A stretch of DNA of 64,000 bases from Streptomyces colonosanans (GCF_001866645.1 NZ_MLYP01000021.1:17571-81570), one strand, 5' to 3'; positions 10,066-19,622 are shown, counted from the stretch's first letter. Notes: a model not told the origin generated them from the sequence alone. Numbers and translations: made by a program.

Positions 10066-10230
10066 TACGACCTGGGGAGCAACAGGGAGTGGTGAAGGGG
10101 CGGCGTCCGGTGCGGCCGCTCGCAAGGCGCCGGAAGGTCCTCGTAGCGGAGCTACCAGGACGTTTCTGCAACGCCGTGAGCGGCCGTGCCGGACGCCGCG
10201 ACGCCGCTCCCTATTGCTCCCCAGGTCGTA
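10066..10230. repeat. Long palindromic MITE-like element
   Basis: The outer arms TACGACCTGGGGAGCAA (10066-10082) and its exact complement (10214-10230) start an inverted repeat that continues with few mismatches inward (GGCGTCCGG...CCGGACGCC, GGCCGCTC...GAGCGGCC). It would fold as one 165-nt hairpin or cruciform. There is no ORF inside. The shape fits a miniature inverted-repeat element or a structured intergenic repeat. Confidence 0.75.
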
Positions 10231-10232
10231 AG

Positions 10233-10254
10233 GCCCCCGCCCGCGGGCGGGGGC
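10233..10254. terminator. Perfect 22-bp GC palindrome
   Basis: GCCCCCGCCCG followed directly by its complement, with no loop, 2 bp after the MITE-like element and 185 bp after the peptidase stop. It could act as a bidirectional terminator, although a stretch of T is lacking. Confidence 0.5.
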
Positions 10255-10261
10255 TCGGGGC

Positions 10262-10602
10262 ATGGACGTCGTCGCACTCCTCCCCCGCCTCCATCTCCTG
10301 CGCTTCGCGGTCGGCCAGGCCTGTCTCCGGGGCGACGACGACGGGTTGACCCTCGTCGACGCCGGTCCCATCTTCCCGCGCACGGCGTGCTGTTCACGGG
10401 CGACGCGGTCGCGGCCTCCCCTATGGACGGCAGCGTCATGCTCGGTGTCTTCAATCTCGACCGGGCCCATGCCGTCCGCTCGTTCCAGCGCCTCGCGACG
10501 CTCGACACGGACGTGGCCTGCTTCGGCCACGGCGACCCGGTCCTGGACAACTCGGCGGACGCGCTTGGGAAAGCGGCGGACACGTACGAGGCCCGGCCCT
10601 GA
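10262..10602 (+). pseudogene. Metallo-beta-lactamase-fold hydrolase with the active-site core deleted
   Basis: The N-terminus (ATG 10262) reads MDVVALLPRLHLLRFAVG and LTLVDAG, a typical first strand pair of small MBL-fold proteins. The following frame reads AHGVLFTGDAVAA, LGVFNLDRAHAV and VACFGHGDPV, the last third of the same family. The HxHxDH zinc motif and roughly 100 residues in between are missing, and the halves are in different frames. It lies immediately after the palindromic repeat. Confidence 0.82.
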
Positions 10603-10604
10603 AG

Positions 10605-11666
10605 ATGGAGGCCATGTCCGACACCGCGCGCCTCGCCGCCCACAGTGACATCGCCACCGCGCTCGCCCTCGTCAGCGATCGTGATCTCGCCGCACTGGTG
10701 GCGTCGGGCACGCCACTCGGCGTCGGGATCGGCGGGCGTTCCGCCCTGATCGAGGTGGAGGACAGGAAGGTCTTCGTGAAGCGGGTGCCGCTGACGGATG
10801 TGGAACGGCTGCCCGAGCACGTACGGTCCACGGCGAATCTCTTCGAGGTGCCTCCCGTCTTCCACTACGGCCTCGGCAGTCCCGGCATCGGCGCCTGGCG
10901 TGAACTGGCCGTGCACATCATGACCACGAACTGGGTGTTGTCCGGTCAGTTCTCCGGCTACCCGCTCATGCACCACTGGCGGGTGCTCCCCGACACGCCT
11001 CAGCCCCTCCACGAGGAACTGGCCGACGTGGAGCGGGTCGTCGCCTACTGGGGCGGCGCTTCCCAGGTGCGCGATCGGATCGAGGCACTGCGCACGGCCA
11101 CCGCGAACGTGACGCTGTTCCTGGAGTACCTGCCGCACACCGTCCACGAGTGGCTCGGCGCACAGCTCGCCTCGGGCGACGCCGACACCGCGTGCGCCTT
11201 GGTCGAGCAGCAACTGAGGGAGAGCGCCGACTTCCTGCGGGCGCACGGGCTCGTGCACTTCGACGCCCACTTCGAGAACGTCCTCACCGACGGTCGACGC
11301 CTCTACCTCGCCGACTACGGCCTCTCTCTGACCTCCCGCTTCCGGCTGACGCCCGAGGAACGCGACTTCCTCGACCGCCACGACGGCTACGACCACGCGT
11401 ACACGGCCGCCCAACTCGTCAACTGGCTGGTGACCGCCCTGTACAGGTACGGAAGGCAGGAGCGCGACGCCTTCGTGCGCGCCTGTGCCGAGGGGGCACG
11501 CCCCGAGGGCATTCCGCCCACCGCCGCGGGGATCATCACCCGTTACGCACCGCTGACCGCCGTCCGCGCCGACTTCGTCCGCCGGCTCCTGGACGAGAGC
11601 CGATGGACCCCGTACCCGTACGAGAAGCTCCAGGACGCCTACAGCAGCTGCACCGTCTCCGCGTAG
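10605..11666 (+). CDS. Aminoglycoside-phosphotransferase/kinase-fold protein
   Basis: A 353-aa protein with a protein-kinase-like fold. FVKRVPLTDVE near residue 45 carries the ATP-binding lysine. VHFDAHFENVLTDG near 221-234 matches the catalytic HxDxxxxN loop (here FDAHFEN), and LYLADYGLSL follows with the DxG-type metal site as ADYG. It may phosphorylate a small molecule or be a degenerate kinase; the substrate is unknown. ATG 10605 or ATG 10614 could be used, since GGAGG lies between them. Its 3' end overlaps oppF on the opposite strand by 28 bp. Confidence 0.7.
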   Translation: MEAMSDTARLAAHSDIATALALVSDRDLAALVASGTPLGVGIGGRSALIEVEDRKVFVKRVPLTDVERLPEHVRSTANLFEVPPVFHYGLGSPGIGAWRELAVHIMTTNWVLSGQFSGYPLMHHWRVLPDTPQPLHEELADVERVVAYWGGASQVRDRIEALRTATANVTLFLEYLPHTVHEWLGAQLASGDADTACALVEQQLRESADFLRAHGLVHFDAHFENVLTDGRRLYLADYGLSLTSRFRLTPEERDFLDRHDGYDHAYTAAQLVNWLVTALYRYGRQERDAFVRACAEGARPEGIPPTAAGIITRYAPLTAVRADFVRRLLDESRWTPYPYEKLQDAYSSCTVSA

Positions 11667-12709
11667 TGGCAGGCGACCGGGTTCCCGCCGCCCCGGTCGA
11701 TCAGCTCCGGGACCTGCTCGACGCAGGAGGTGCGCTCGCTCTCGGTCAGCTGGTGGGCGAACTTGGGGCAGCGGGTGCGGAAGCGGCAGCCGCTCGGCGG
11801 TCGGATCGGGCTCGGTACATCGCCCTGGACCGTGATCCGTTTCCGGGCCCGTTCCTTGCGCGGGTCGGGCAGGGGGATCGCGGAGACGAGGGCCTGGGTG
11901 TAGGGGTGTGCGGGGCGGGCGAACAACTCGCGTGCGGGTGCGATCTCCACCAGGTGGCCCAGGTACATGACGGCGACCCGGCCGGCGACATGGCGCATCA
12001 CCGACAGGTCGTGGGCCACGAAGAGGAAGGACAGCCCGAGTTCGCTCTGCAGGTCCATCAGCAGGTTGAGGACGCCCGCCTGGATCGACACGTCGAGGGC
12101 CGACACCGGTTCGTCCAGGACGACCACCTTGGGGCGCAGGGCCAACGCCCGTGCGATACCGATGCGTTGACGCTGACCGCCGGAGAACTCGTGCGCGAAG
12201 CGGTTGCCGTGCTCGGGGTTGAGGCCGACCAGGCGGAGCAGTTCACGCACCTCGTCGCGGGCGCCGGGGCCATAGCGGCCGTGGATGCGCAGGGGCTCGG
12301 CGACGATCTCGTGCACGGTGATCCGCGGATCCAGGGAGGCATAGGGGTCCTGGAAGACGATCTGCAACTCGCGGCGCAGTGGCCGCATCTGGCGTCTGCT
12401 CAGTCCGGTCAGTTCACGGCCGCGGTAGACGACCTGGCCCGAGGTCGCCTTCTCCAGGCCCAGCACCGTGCGCGAGGTCGTCGTCTTGCCGGAGCCCGAC
12501 TCCCCTACCAGGCCGAGGGTCTCGTTCTCGTGCAGGTCGAAGGAGACGCCGCAGACAGCGTGGACGTCTCCCACTCGTCGGCGTATCACACCGCGGGACA
12601 TGACCGGGAAGTGCTTGACCAGGTCGCGGACCTGGAGAACGGGCTCGCCGGTGCCGCCGTGGCCGGGAAGCGGGGGCAGCGGTGCGGCTGCCTGCACGGG
12701 CGCGCTCAT
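11639..12709 (-). CDS. oppF: Oligopeptide ABC transporter ATP-binding protein OppF
   Basis: ATPase subunit (356 aa) energising peptide import. Walker [10 protein letters not shown] is near residue 71, the ABC signature [14 protein letters not shown] near 177, and Walker [13 protein letters not shown] just after. The C-terminal oligopeptide-ABC extension with the cysteine-containing motif ([19 protein letters not shown]) is present. It is last in the oppABCDF operon and overlaps oppD by 4 bp (ATGA). It converges on the kinase-fold gene. Confidence 0.93.
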   Translation of the reverse strand: MSAPVQAAAPLPPLPGHGGTGEPVLQVRDLVKHFPVMSRGVIRRRVGDVHAVCGVSFDLHENETLGLVGESGSGKTTTSRTVLGLEKATSGQVVYRGRELTGLSRRQMRPLRRELQIVFQDPYASLDPRITVHEIVAEPLRIHGRYGPGARDEVRELLRLVGLNPEHGNRFAHEFSGGQRQRIGIARALALRPKVVVLDEPVSALDVSIQAGVLNLLMDLQSELGLSFLFVAHDLSVMRHVAGRVAVMYLGHLVEIAPARELFARPAHPYTQALVSAIPLPDPRKERARKRITVQGDVPSPIRPPSGCRFRTRCPKFAHQLTESERTSCVEQVPELIDRGGGNPVACHYAETVQLL

Positions 12710-13827
12710 AGGGAGTCCTCCTCGGGTTGCCCGGTGGATGTCGCGTCGGCGAAGCGGGCCAGGGCCTCGGAGTCAGCGCCGGCGGTGTCGAAGACCTGCT
12801 CGGCCCCGGTGTCGACGAGTTCCTCGGCGAAGTGACAGGCGCTGAGATGACTGTCGCGCCCGGCGGGACGGAGCGGCGGCTCGTCGCTGTCGCAGACGTC
12901 CCGGCGCATCGGGCAGCGGGGCGAGAAGGGGCAGCCCGGCGGCAGGTTCAGCAGCGACGGCGGCGATCCAGTGATGGGTGTGAGCCGTTCTTCCTCGCGG
13001 TCCAGCCGGGGCAGTGAGCCGAGCAGGCCGAGGGTGTAGGGCATGCGCGGGGTGTAGAAGATGTCCTCGACGGAGCCTGTCTCCACGATCCGGCCCGCGT
13101 ACATGACCGCGACCCGGTCCGTGTGGCCCGCCACCACACCCAGATCGTGGGTGATGAGAACGAGGGCCGCTCCGGTCTCGGCGCGGGCGGTCTCCAACGC
13201 GTCCAGGATCTGCGCCTGTACGGTCACGTCGAGCGCGGTGGTCGGCTCGTCGGCGATGATCACGTCGGGGTCGTTGGCCATGGCGATGGCGATGACGACC
13301 CGTTGGCGCATGCCGCCGGACAGTTCATGCGGGTAGTTGTCGACGCGCCGCTCGGGGCTGGGGATGCCGACCGTGCCGAGGAGCTCGACCGCCCGCGTCC
13401 GGGCGTCCCGGGCCTTCAGGTCCGGATGGTGCCGCTGCAGGGTCTCGGCGATCTGGAAGCCGACGGTGTAGACCGGGTTGAGGGAGGTCATCGGGTCCTG
13501 GAAGATCATCGCGATGCCCTTGCCGCGGATGTCCGACAGACGCCCATCGGGCAGACCGAGCAGTTCGGTGCCCTCGAACCGCACCGAGCCGCGCACCTTC
13601 GCGGTGGCCGGCAGCAGCCCCATCACGGCCATGGCCGTGACCGACTTCCCGGCCCCGGACTCGCCGACGATCCCGAGCGACTCACCCCGGCCGAGGCTAT
13701 AGCCGACACCGCGTACGGCCCGTACGATCCCGTCCTCGGTGGGGAACTCCACGCCGAGGCCGTCGACTTCGAGAACGGCGTCGTTGGCGGCGCCCGCCCG
13801 TACGCCCTCACTGCTCGTGGTCGTCAC
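12706..13827 (-). CDS. oppD: Oligopeptide ABC transporter ATP-binding protein OppD
   Basis: Second ATPase (373 aa) of the peptide importer. Walker [12 protein letters not shown] is near residue 56, followed by the Q-loop [15 protein letters not shown], the signature [14 protein letters not shown] near 167, and Walker [13 protein letters not shown]. The C-terminus has the family's cysteine cluster ([15 protein letters not shown]), which in related proteins can bind an Fe-S centre. It overlaps oppC and oppF by 4 bp on each side, so translation is coupled. Confidence 0.93.
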   Translation of the reverse strand: MTTTSSEGVRAGAANDAVLEVDGLGVEFPTEDGIVRAVRGVGYSLGRGESLGIVGESGAGKSVTAMAVMGLLPATAKVRGSVRFEGTELLGLPDGRLSDIRGKGIAMIFQDPMTSLNPVYTVGFQIAETLQRHHPDLKARDARTRAVELLGTVGIPSPERRVDNYPHELSGGMRQRVVIAIAMANDPDVIIADEPTTALDVTVQAQILDALETARAETGAALVLITHDLGVVAGHTDRVAVMYAGRIVETGSVEDIFYTPRMPYTLGLLGSLPRLDREEERLTPITGSPPSLLNLPPGCPFSPRCPMRRDVCDSDEPPLRPAGRDSHLSACHFAEELVDTGAEQVFDTAGADSEALARFADATSTGQPEEDSL

Positions 13828-14744
13828 TGTCGCACCCTTTGCTGCCGGGGGTCGAAGGCGTCGCGCAGCCCGTCGCCGATGAAGTTGATGGTCAGGGCGA
13901 TCGCGATGATGAAGGCGCCGGGGATGTAGAAGAGCCAGGGCCGGGTGGTGACCGCCGTCTGGGCCTGGGAGACCAGCAGCCCCAGGGAGGTGTCGGGCGG
14001 CTGGACACCGAAGCCGAGGAAGGACAGAGCGGTCTCCGTGAGGATGCCGGTGGCCACCAGCACGGTCGCATTCACGATGATGGGGCCGAGCGAGTTCGGC
14101 AGCAGGTGCCGGAAGATGATCCGCACGTCGGAGGCGCCGAGCGCCCGTGCCGCCTCCACGAACTCCTTCTCACGCAGCGACAACACCGTGGAACGCACGA
14201 CACGGGACACGTACGCCCAGGTCAAGCCCGCGATGACGATCGCGATCCAGTACCAGTCGCCGCCTGTGCGCGAGGAGATGACCAGGGCGATCGCGAACAG
14301 CGGCAGCGTCAGGACCAGATCCGTGATGCGCATCATGACCGCGTCGACGATGCCCCGGTAGAAGCCCGCGATGGCACCCCACACCGCGCCGAGCAGGGTG
14401 GATCCCAGGGCGGTCAGGATGGCGATCTTGAGCGAGGTCTGGGTACCGCGCATGACCTGGGCGTAGGAGTCGTACCCGGAGGAGTTGGTGCCGAACGGGT
14501 GCTTGGCCGACGGGGCCTGGGAGTTGTCGGGGGTGTACTTCTGGTACGAGTAGTGCCACAGGTGTGGGCCGATGAACGCCCACAGCAGGATCAGCAGGAA
14601 GACGGCCAGGCTGATCATCGCGGCCCGGTGGCGCAGGAAGCGGCGCAGGATCAGCTGGGTCTGGCTGCGCTGCTTCACAGTGAACTCGTTTTCGGACCGC
14701 GGCACTTCGGTGCCCGGGGATCCGGGTGCCTGGATGTCAGTCAT
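13824..14744 (-). CDS. oppC: Oligopeptide ABC transporter permease OppC
   Basis: Inner-membrane permease (306 aa from ATG 14744). It has an N-terminal cytoplasmic stretch, a first helix near residues 37-60, a periplasmic loop mentioning YTPDNSQAPSAKHPFGTN typical of OppC/DppC, then five more helices. The EAARALGASDVRIIFRHLLPN loop (EAA motif) couples to the ATPases. The start at 14744 overlaps the oppB stop by 8 bp; an in-frame ATG at 14771 is also possible. Confidence 0.92.
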   Translation of the reverse strand: MTDIQAPGSPGTEVPRSENEFTVKQRSQTQLILRRFLRHRAAMISLAVFLLILLWAFIGPHLWHYSYQKYTPDNSQAPSAKHPFGTNSSGYDSYAQVMRGTQTSLKIAILTALGSTLLGAVWGAIAGFYRGIVDAVMMRITDLVLTLPLFAIALVISSRTGGDWYWIAIVIAGLTWAYVSRVVRSTVLSLREKEFVEAARALGASDVRIIFRHLLPNSLGPIIVNATVLVATGILTETALSFLGFGVQPPDTSLGLLVSQAQTAVTTRPWLFYIPGAFIIAIALTINFIGDGLRDAFDPRQQRVRQ

Positions 14745-15723
14745 AGCGGATCCTCGGGTCGAGTACGGCATAGAGGAGATCGGCGATGAGGTTCAGCCCG
14801 ATGACGATCACTGCGGACAGCAGCAACCACGCCATGGTCCGGTAGACGTCGATGGTCGTGACCGCCTGGACCAGCATCTCGCCCATGCCGTGCCACTGGA
14901 AGATCGTCTCTGTGACCACGGCCCCACCGAGGATGATCCCGATGTCGAGGGCGACGACGGTGGTGAGCGGGATGAGGGCGGTGCGCAGGGCGTGCCGGGT
15001 CATGACCCTTCCGCGGCGCAGCCCCTTGGCGCGGGCCAGGCGGACATAGTCGCTGCCCAGGACCTCCAGCATGGACGCGCGGGTGTAGCGGGTCCAGGAG
15101 GCGAAGGAGACCAGGGCGAGGGTGATGGTGGGCAGGACGAGGTGACCGACGTGGTCGGTGAACTGGTTCCAGGTGGTGTCGACTTCGAGGTACGGCGACT
15201 TCTCGCCGATCGTGCCGAGGAACTGGCTGCCGGTCTGCTGGTTGTACCAGATGCCGGCCTGTTTGAGCAGAACGGCGAACCAGAACACCGGCATGGCGAG
15301 GAACAGGAAGCCGAAGAAGGTGATGACGTAGTCGGCGACGGAGTACTGACGGATCGCGCTGAACACCCCGAACAGCACGGCCAGCAGCAGGGCGATGATC
15401 ATCGCCGCGGCAACCAGGGTGACGGTCACCCGGAAACGGGTGAACAGGTCGTGCCCGATGTCCAGGTTGGGCTGTACAGAGGGGCCGAAGTCGCCGTGCA
15501 GGACTCCGGTGATCCAGTTCCAGTAGCGCTCCGCGACCGGTTGGTCGGCGTGGATGTGCCGCGCGAACGCGGCCACGGCTGCCTTGCTCGGGGCGGGCTG
15601 CCGTGAGACGGCGAAGTTGGCCACGGGGTCGCCGGCGTTGACGACCACGAGGAACACCACGAACGTCGAGGCGATCAGTACGGGTATGGAGACGAGGAGG
15701 CGGCGCACAGTGTAGGCGAGCAT
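14737..15723 (-). CDS. oppB: Oligopeptide ABC transporter permease OppB
   Basis: Permease (328 aa) with six predicted helices, the first at residues 8-30 (RRLLVSIPVLIASTFVVFLV). The large external loop after helix 1 and the EAA-type loop LARAKGLRRGRVMTRHALR are characteristic of OppB/DppB. It starts the oppBCDF block, which is separated from oppA by a strong hairpin. Confidence 0.92.
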   Translation of the reverse strand: MLAYTVRRLLVSIPVLIASTFVVFLVVVNAGDPVANFAVSRQPAPSKAAVAAFARHIHADQPVAERYWNWITGVLHGDFGPSVQPNLDIGHDLFTRFRVTVTLVAAAMIIALLLAVLFGVFSAIRQYSVADYVITFFGFLFLAMPVFWFAVLLKQAGIWYNQQTGSQFLGTIGEKSPYLEVDTTWNQFTDHVGHLVLPTITLALVSFASWTRYTRASMLEVLGSDYVRLARAKGLRRGRVMTRHALRTALIPLTTVVALDIGIILGGAVVTETIFQWHGMGEMLVQAVTTIDVYRTMAWLLLSAVIVIGLNLIADLLYAVLDPRIRYD

Positions 15724-15787
15724 GCGGTCTTCTCTCGAAGGGCCGGTGGGAGGCCGTCCGGTGCGGGGTACCGCCCGGTGCGGCGGG

Positions 15788-15816
15788 GTCCGGCCCCGGT
15801 GTCGCCGGGGCCGGAC
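15788..15816 (-). terminator. Stem-loop between oppA and oppB
   Basis: Perfect 12-bp stem GTCCGGCCCCGG / CCGGGGCCGGAC with a 5-nt loop, in the 124-bp gap after the oppA stop. Stems placed here in binding-protein operons usually protect the upstream message or partly terminate, giving more binding protein than permease. That role is inferred. Confidence 0.65.
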
Positions 15817-15847
15817 TCTTGCGCCTGTGCGTGCTGAGCCGGGTCTG

Positions 15848-17668
15848 CTACTTCTTCAGGCCCCACTCGGCAATGTTGTACGGCGGGCCCACGTTCGTGG
15901 CGTTGTCCCGCATGTTCACCCACCGTGTCTGCACCGCGAGGAACGTCGGCTTCTGGTACAGCGGCAGAACGTAGGCGTCCTTCGCCATGAGGGCGTCCGC
16001 CTGGTTGAGGAGGCTTGCCGCCTTGGTGGGGTCGAGCTCGCCGACGGCCTCGTTGACGAGCTTGTCGACCTCCTTGTTGCTGTAGCCGCCGTAGTTGCCA
16101 CCGCCTCCGGTGACCCAGTTCTGCTGCGCGTTGGCGCCCGGGAACGGTGACCCGACCCAAGCGAAGACGATGATGTCGTACTGGTGCCCGGTGAGGACCG
16201 TGCCGAGGTCGGCGGCGCCGATCGGCTTGATGGTGACCTTGATGCCGAGGGACGCGAGGGCGCTCTGCAGGATCTGGCACTCGCTCTGCCGAATCTGGTT
16301 GCCGGTCGTGTAGCGGCAGTTGAAGGGTCCTACCGCCTTGCCGTCCGGGGTCTTCAGCGCCGTACCGACTCCGGTGAACTTGGCGTCGGTCAGGTACTGC
16401 TTGGCCTTGGCGACATCTCCCGAACCCTGCCCCGTGCCGGTGACGACGTCCTGGTAACTCGACTGTACGGGCATGTAGTTGTGGTTGCCGAGCGGCTTCA
16501 CGTTCGGATCGAACTGGCCGACCGTCTTGGACATGATGTCCTTGATGCTGATGGCCGTGAATATCGCCTTACGCAGCGGCAGGTACTTGCCGAGCGCGGG
16601 GTTGTGCAGGTTGAGGTCGAAGTGTTCCCAGGTCAGCCCGGCGCCGATGGTGTACGTGACGTTCGGGATCGCCTTGATCTGATTGACCAGGTCCACCTCG
16701 GGCTGCGGGTAGATCCCCTGCACCTCGTTGTTGCGCAGGGCGGTCGGCTCCTGCGTGGCGTCCGTGATCACCTTGAAGATGAGCCGCTGCAGGGACGGCT
16801 TGTGCGCGCCCCACCACTTGGGGTCGGGGACGAACGTGGCGTGGTCGTTGTCCGTCCAGTCCTGCAACTTGTACGGGCCGGCCGTCGCGTACTTGCTGGG
16901 CGGAGTCTTCCCGAAGTACTGCCAGCCCTGGGTCATCTGAGTGCCCGTCATGTGCGCGGCATCGCCCACCTTGGCACCGGAGAGCTTCTCGGCGACGTGC
17001 GCCGGGTAGAGCGGGTAGCCCGCCCCGAAGAGCTGCTTCCAGTCGGCGAAGGGCTTGTTCAACACGACGGTGACGGTCTTGCCGCCGTCGGAGCCGGTGA
17101 CCGACTTGATGCGGTCGTAGCCGGCGGTGCTCTGCGGCAGACAGCCCTTGGTCTGCGTGGAGTCACTGGCCGGGGGCGGCGGACAGTCCTTGCCGTTGTT
17201 GGTGCGCCAGTAGTAGATGAAGTCGTCGGCGTTGATCGGCGTGCCGTCGTTCCACGACGCCTTCGGGTTGATCTTGTAGACGATGGTCTGCGGGCTGGTG
17301 CTCGTCTGGGTCGCCGAGGTCACCAGGTCGGTGTTGAGTTGGACGCTGAAGTCGGGCTGGGGGACGTAGACCTGAGGCAGGACGACGCTGATGGCCTCGC
17401 CGTTCTCAAAGGTGTTGCCGTTGGAGTCCTGGACCAGCCACTGCTGGATGTTCTTCTCCAGCGTGTAGGTGAACGATCCGCCGGCCTTGGTGGCTCCGGC
17501 GTTGCAGGTGTTGGCCTTGCCCTGGGTGCTGCAGGACGAAAGCCCGCTCGAGCTGGGCTTGTGGGAGCCCCCGCCGCCACCACCATTGCTGTTGCAGGCG
17601 GCCAGGGCCAGTGTGAGCCCGGCGGCCAACGCAAGGCCCCGGGTGAGGGCCGATGAGTGCGCGCGCAT
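15848..17668 (-). CDS. oppA: Oligopeptide-binding lipoprotein OppA
   Basis: Extracellular solute-binding protein, family 5 (606 aa). The ATG at 17668 gives a clean lipoprotein signal: a basic start, a hydrophobic run, then LALAAC with the lipidated Cys near residue 24, followed by a Gly/Ser linker. Family 5 features include INPKASWNDGTPINADDFIYYW and a WTDNDH-type binding-site region. CTAAGGAGG precedes ATG 17668; a longer in-frame ORF starts at 17782 but would bury the signal peptide. It leads the opp operon and delivers peptides to OppBC. Confidence 0.93.
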   Translation of the reverse strand: MRAHSSALTRGLALAAGLTLALAACNSNGGGGGGSHKPSSSGLSSCSTQGKANTCNAGATKAGGSFTYTLEKNIQQWLVQDSNGNTFENGEAISVVLPQVYVPQPDFSVQLNTDLVTSATQTSTSPQTIVYKINPKASWNDGTPINADDFIYYWRTNNGKDCPPPPASDSTQTKGCLPQSTAGYDRIKSVTGSDGGKTVTVVLNKPFADWKQLFGAGYPLYPAHVAEKLSGAKVGDAAHMTGTQMTQGWQYFGKTPPSKYATAGPYKLQDWTDNDHATFVPDPKWWGAHKPSLQRLIFKVITDATQEPTALRNNEVQGIYPQPEVDLVNQIKAIPNVTYTIGAGLTWEHFDLNLHNPALGKYLPLRKAIFTAISIKDIMSKTVGQFDPNVKPLGNHNYMPVQSSYQDVVTGTGQGSGDVAKAKQYLTDAKFTGVGTALKTPDGKAVGPFNCRYTTGNQIRQSECQILQSALASLGIKVTIKPIGAADLGTVLTGHQYDIIVFAWVGSPFPGANAQQNWVTGGGGNYGGYSNKEVDKLVNEAVGELDPTKAASLLNQADALMAKDAYVLPLYQKPTFLAVQTRWVNMRDNATNVGPPYNIAEWGLKK

Positions 17669-17849
17669 GTCCCTCCTTAGCCGGCGGTGAATCCGGCGTG
17701 TACGGGCGGCCTGCGGCCGCCAGAGAGATGAGCTGCGCTTTACGGTAAGGCGGTAGCGTTCCTTCGCAACGTCCCGATTCATACCGGGACGGCATCAATT
17801 CGGCTTTGCTTTCGACTCGGAACCACACATGCCAGGCAAAGTCAGCAGG

Positions 17850-17863
17850 TGACAGATATGTCA
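17850..17863. promoter_or_regulatory. Palindrome TGACAGATATGTCA upstream of the opp operon
   Basis: 5-bp arms TGACA/TGTCA around GATA, 180 bp upstream of oppA and 13 bp before the stop of the convergent-side unit. It could be an operator for opp. No cognate regulator is adjacent, so support is weak. Confidence 0.35.
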
Positions 17864-17906
17864 GACGCATCGTCACCCTCACGCAACTGCACGGGTCTCG
17901 AGCGGT

Positions 17907-18950
17907 TCAGCCGACCGGGACGCCCGCCTCCAGATAGAGCGCCGCGCCGCGTTCACGGGCCCGCAGTGCCCAGCGGAGCCGTTCGTAGCGCACGGGCGGA
18001 AGGAGATCGGCCGCCTCCGCCTCCGTGACGAACCGCCAGCCGCGCAGTTCGGGTCCGGGCAGCAGGAGGCGGGCGGCTTCCTCGCTGTCGAGCCGGCCAC
18101 CGTCGAAGAGGAGGCGCAGTCCGCCATAGCCGGGCGGCGCGGGCGGCTCCCAGTCGGCCACGAGCAGCCGGGGGACCTCGTCGAGGGTGATGCCGGTCTC
18201 CTCGGCGACCTCGCGTATGCCGGCGCGGGCAGGAGCCTCGCCGGGTTCGACGACGCCGCCGGGAAACTCCCAGCCGGCCTTGTAGGTGGGGTCGACGAGC
18301 AGCACGCGGTCCTGCTCGTCGAAGAGGAGGACACCGGCGGCAAGGGTCTCGGCGGTCGGCTCCGGGGTCTGGACGATGTCGCAGACGGGCGCATCGCCGG
18401 TGCGGACGGCCTCGGCGATCCTCAGGGCGGTCTCGTACGGGGTGAGGGCGCTGGTGTCGACGGGGTGCGCGTCCGCGGCGAGCCAGGCGCCGAGGGCGGT
18501 GCGATATGGCTCGATGTGGTCGTAGGACCATTGGCGGATCCGTATCTCCCCGTCGGGGAGGTCGGGCGGGACTTCCCGGCCTGCTATGCGCTCGCGCAGG
18601 ATCGTTTCGGCTGGGGCGAGAAGGACATGGTGTACGGGGATGCGCCGGGAGGCGAGGCCGCCGAAGATCTCGTCGCGGTATTCCTGACGCAGCAAGGTCA
18701 TCGGAACGATGAGGACGCCGCCGAGCTCCGAGAACATGGCGGCGGCGGTGTCGATCACGAGCCGTCGCCAGATCGGCAGGTCCTGGAAGTCGCCGACCTC
18801 TGCGAGCCGTTTGGGCGGCAGCAGGTGCGTGAGCGCGCCGCCGATGACCTCGGGGTCGAAGAGCGCGCTGTTCGGGATCAGTTCGATCAGTTCCCGTGCG
18901 GTGGTGGTCTTTCCCGCACCGAACGCACCGTTGATCCAGACGACGGTCAC
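17907..18950 (-). CDS. P-loop kinase fused to a NUDIX hydrolase domain
   Basis: A 347-aa two-domain protein. Residues 1-170 form a small P-loop kinase/AAA-like domain with Walker A GAFGAGKTT at 8-16, resembling nucleotide or shikimate-type kinases. Residues about 200-335 form a NUDIX domain with a complete box GVVEPGEAPARAGIREVAEETGI. The GTG at 18950 is preceded by GAGGGGG and puts the P-loop at the usual N-terminal place; longer ATG starts are unlikely. The domain order implies linked phosphorylation and pyrophosphate-cleavage steps, perhaps nucleotide salvage or sanitation. The substrate is unknown. Confidence 0.82.
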   Translation of the reverse strand: MTVVWINGAFGAGKTTTARELIELIPNSALFDPEVIGGALTHLLPPKRLAEVGDFQDLPIWRRLVIDTAAAMFSELGGVLIVPMTLLRQEYRDEIFGGLASRRIPVHHVLLAPAETILRERIAGREVPPDLPDGEIRIRQWSYDHIEPYRTALGAWLAADAHPVDTSALTPYETALRIAEAVRTGDAPVCDIVQTPEPTAETLAAGVLLFDEQDRVLLVDPTYKAGWEFPGGVVEPGEAPARAGIREVAEETGITLDEVPRLLVADWEPPAPPGYGGLRLLFDGGRLDSEEAARLLLPGPELRGWRFVTEAEAADLLPPVRYERLRWALRARERGAALYLEAGVPVG

Positions 18951-19047
18951 GGTTCCCCCTCTTCGGTTGGCCCCCTGAGGCTTGCCCGCTCCACCTTGCC
19001 ATGGAAACCCGCTACTGATGAGGGCGTGTCTTCCGGGCCCGCGCACG

Positions 19048-19088
19048 GCGGCGCCGGCGCCCCCGCCGTCAGGGGACACCGGCGCCGC
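19048..19088 (-). terminator. Hairpin after the small secreted protein gene
   Basis: 10-bp arms GCGGCGCCGG / CCGGCGCCGC (19048-19057, 19079-19088) with a 21-nt loop, just beyond the stop at 19109 on the minus strand. Confidence 0.45.
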
Positions 19089-19108
19089 GGCTTGGGAGCG
19101 GCCGCCCG

Positions 19109-19303
19109 TCAGCCGTTCTGCCCCAGCGCGTCCTCGTTCCCGGCGAGGCTGTCCTGGCCGATGGTGTGGTCGACAGTGCTGAGGGCGTCCTTGACCTGCA
19201 GATCACCGAGCGTCTCGTGGTCGGCGGCGTGCGAGGGGGTGACGGCTGCCACGACGAATCCGGCGGCGAGGGAGGCGATGGCGAGCATGCTGCGCTTCTT
19301 CAT
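19109..19303 (-). CDS. Small secreted protein of unknown function
   Basis: A 64-aa protein with a clear Sec signal peptide: MKKRSMLAIASLAAGFVVAA, then TPSHAAD with a likely cut after AHA-type residues near 26. The mature part is about 38 residues, acidic and polar (LGDLQVKDALSTVDHTIGQD, then LAGNEDALGQNG), with no cysteine. It is not a chaplin, which would have a different core. ATG 19303 is the obvious start because it opens the signal peptide. Function unknown. Confidence 0.7.
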   Translation of the reverse strand: MKKRSMLAIASLAAGFVVAAVTPSHAADHETLGDLQVKDALSTVDHTIGQDSLAGNEDALGQNG

Positions 19304-19622
19304 GCCCCGTTCAACTGCGGAACTGCGCCGGAGGTCACGCACGGCGTGGAACGTCGGTCGACGGGCTCCCGGACACTGGGGTGGCGGCCCTGGCGAGCGG
19401 CGTGGGCGTCCCACGGCGGCGCCCGGTAGGAAACAGGCGCGGCTGCCCCCCGCAACGCGCGCTTACTGCTAGTACTTCATGTGCGTTGACGTACACGGCG
19501 AGGCGGCCGACGGGGATTCCGCCCGGAACGTCGCCGTGGCGTGCACTCCGGCAGCAAAGCCTCGCATTACATCCCCATCTCCCGTATCCATCCATCGACT
19601 TGGACGCCTTGGAGGAGACCAG

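Noticed and set aside
16184..17656. Long open frame opposite oppA
   Set aside because: It is a codon-bias mirror of oppA with no start signal or family similarity. High-GC genes routinely create such frames.
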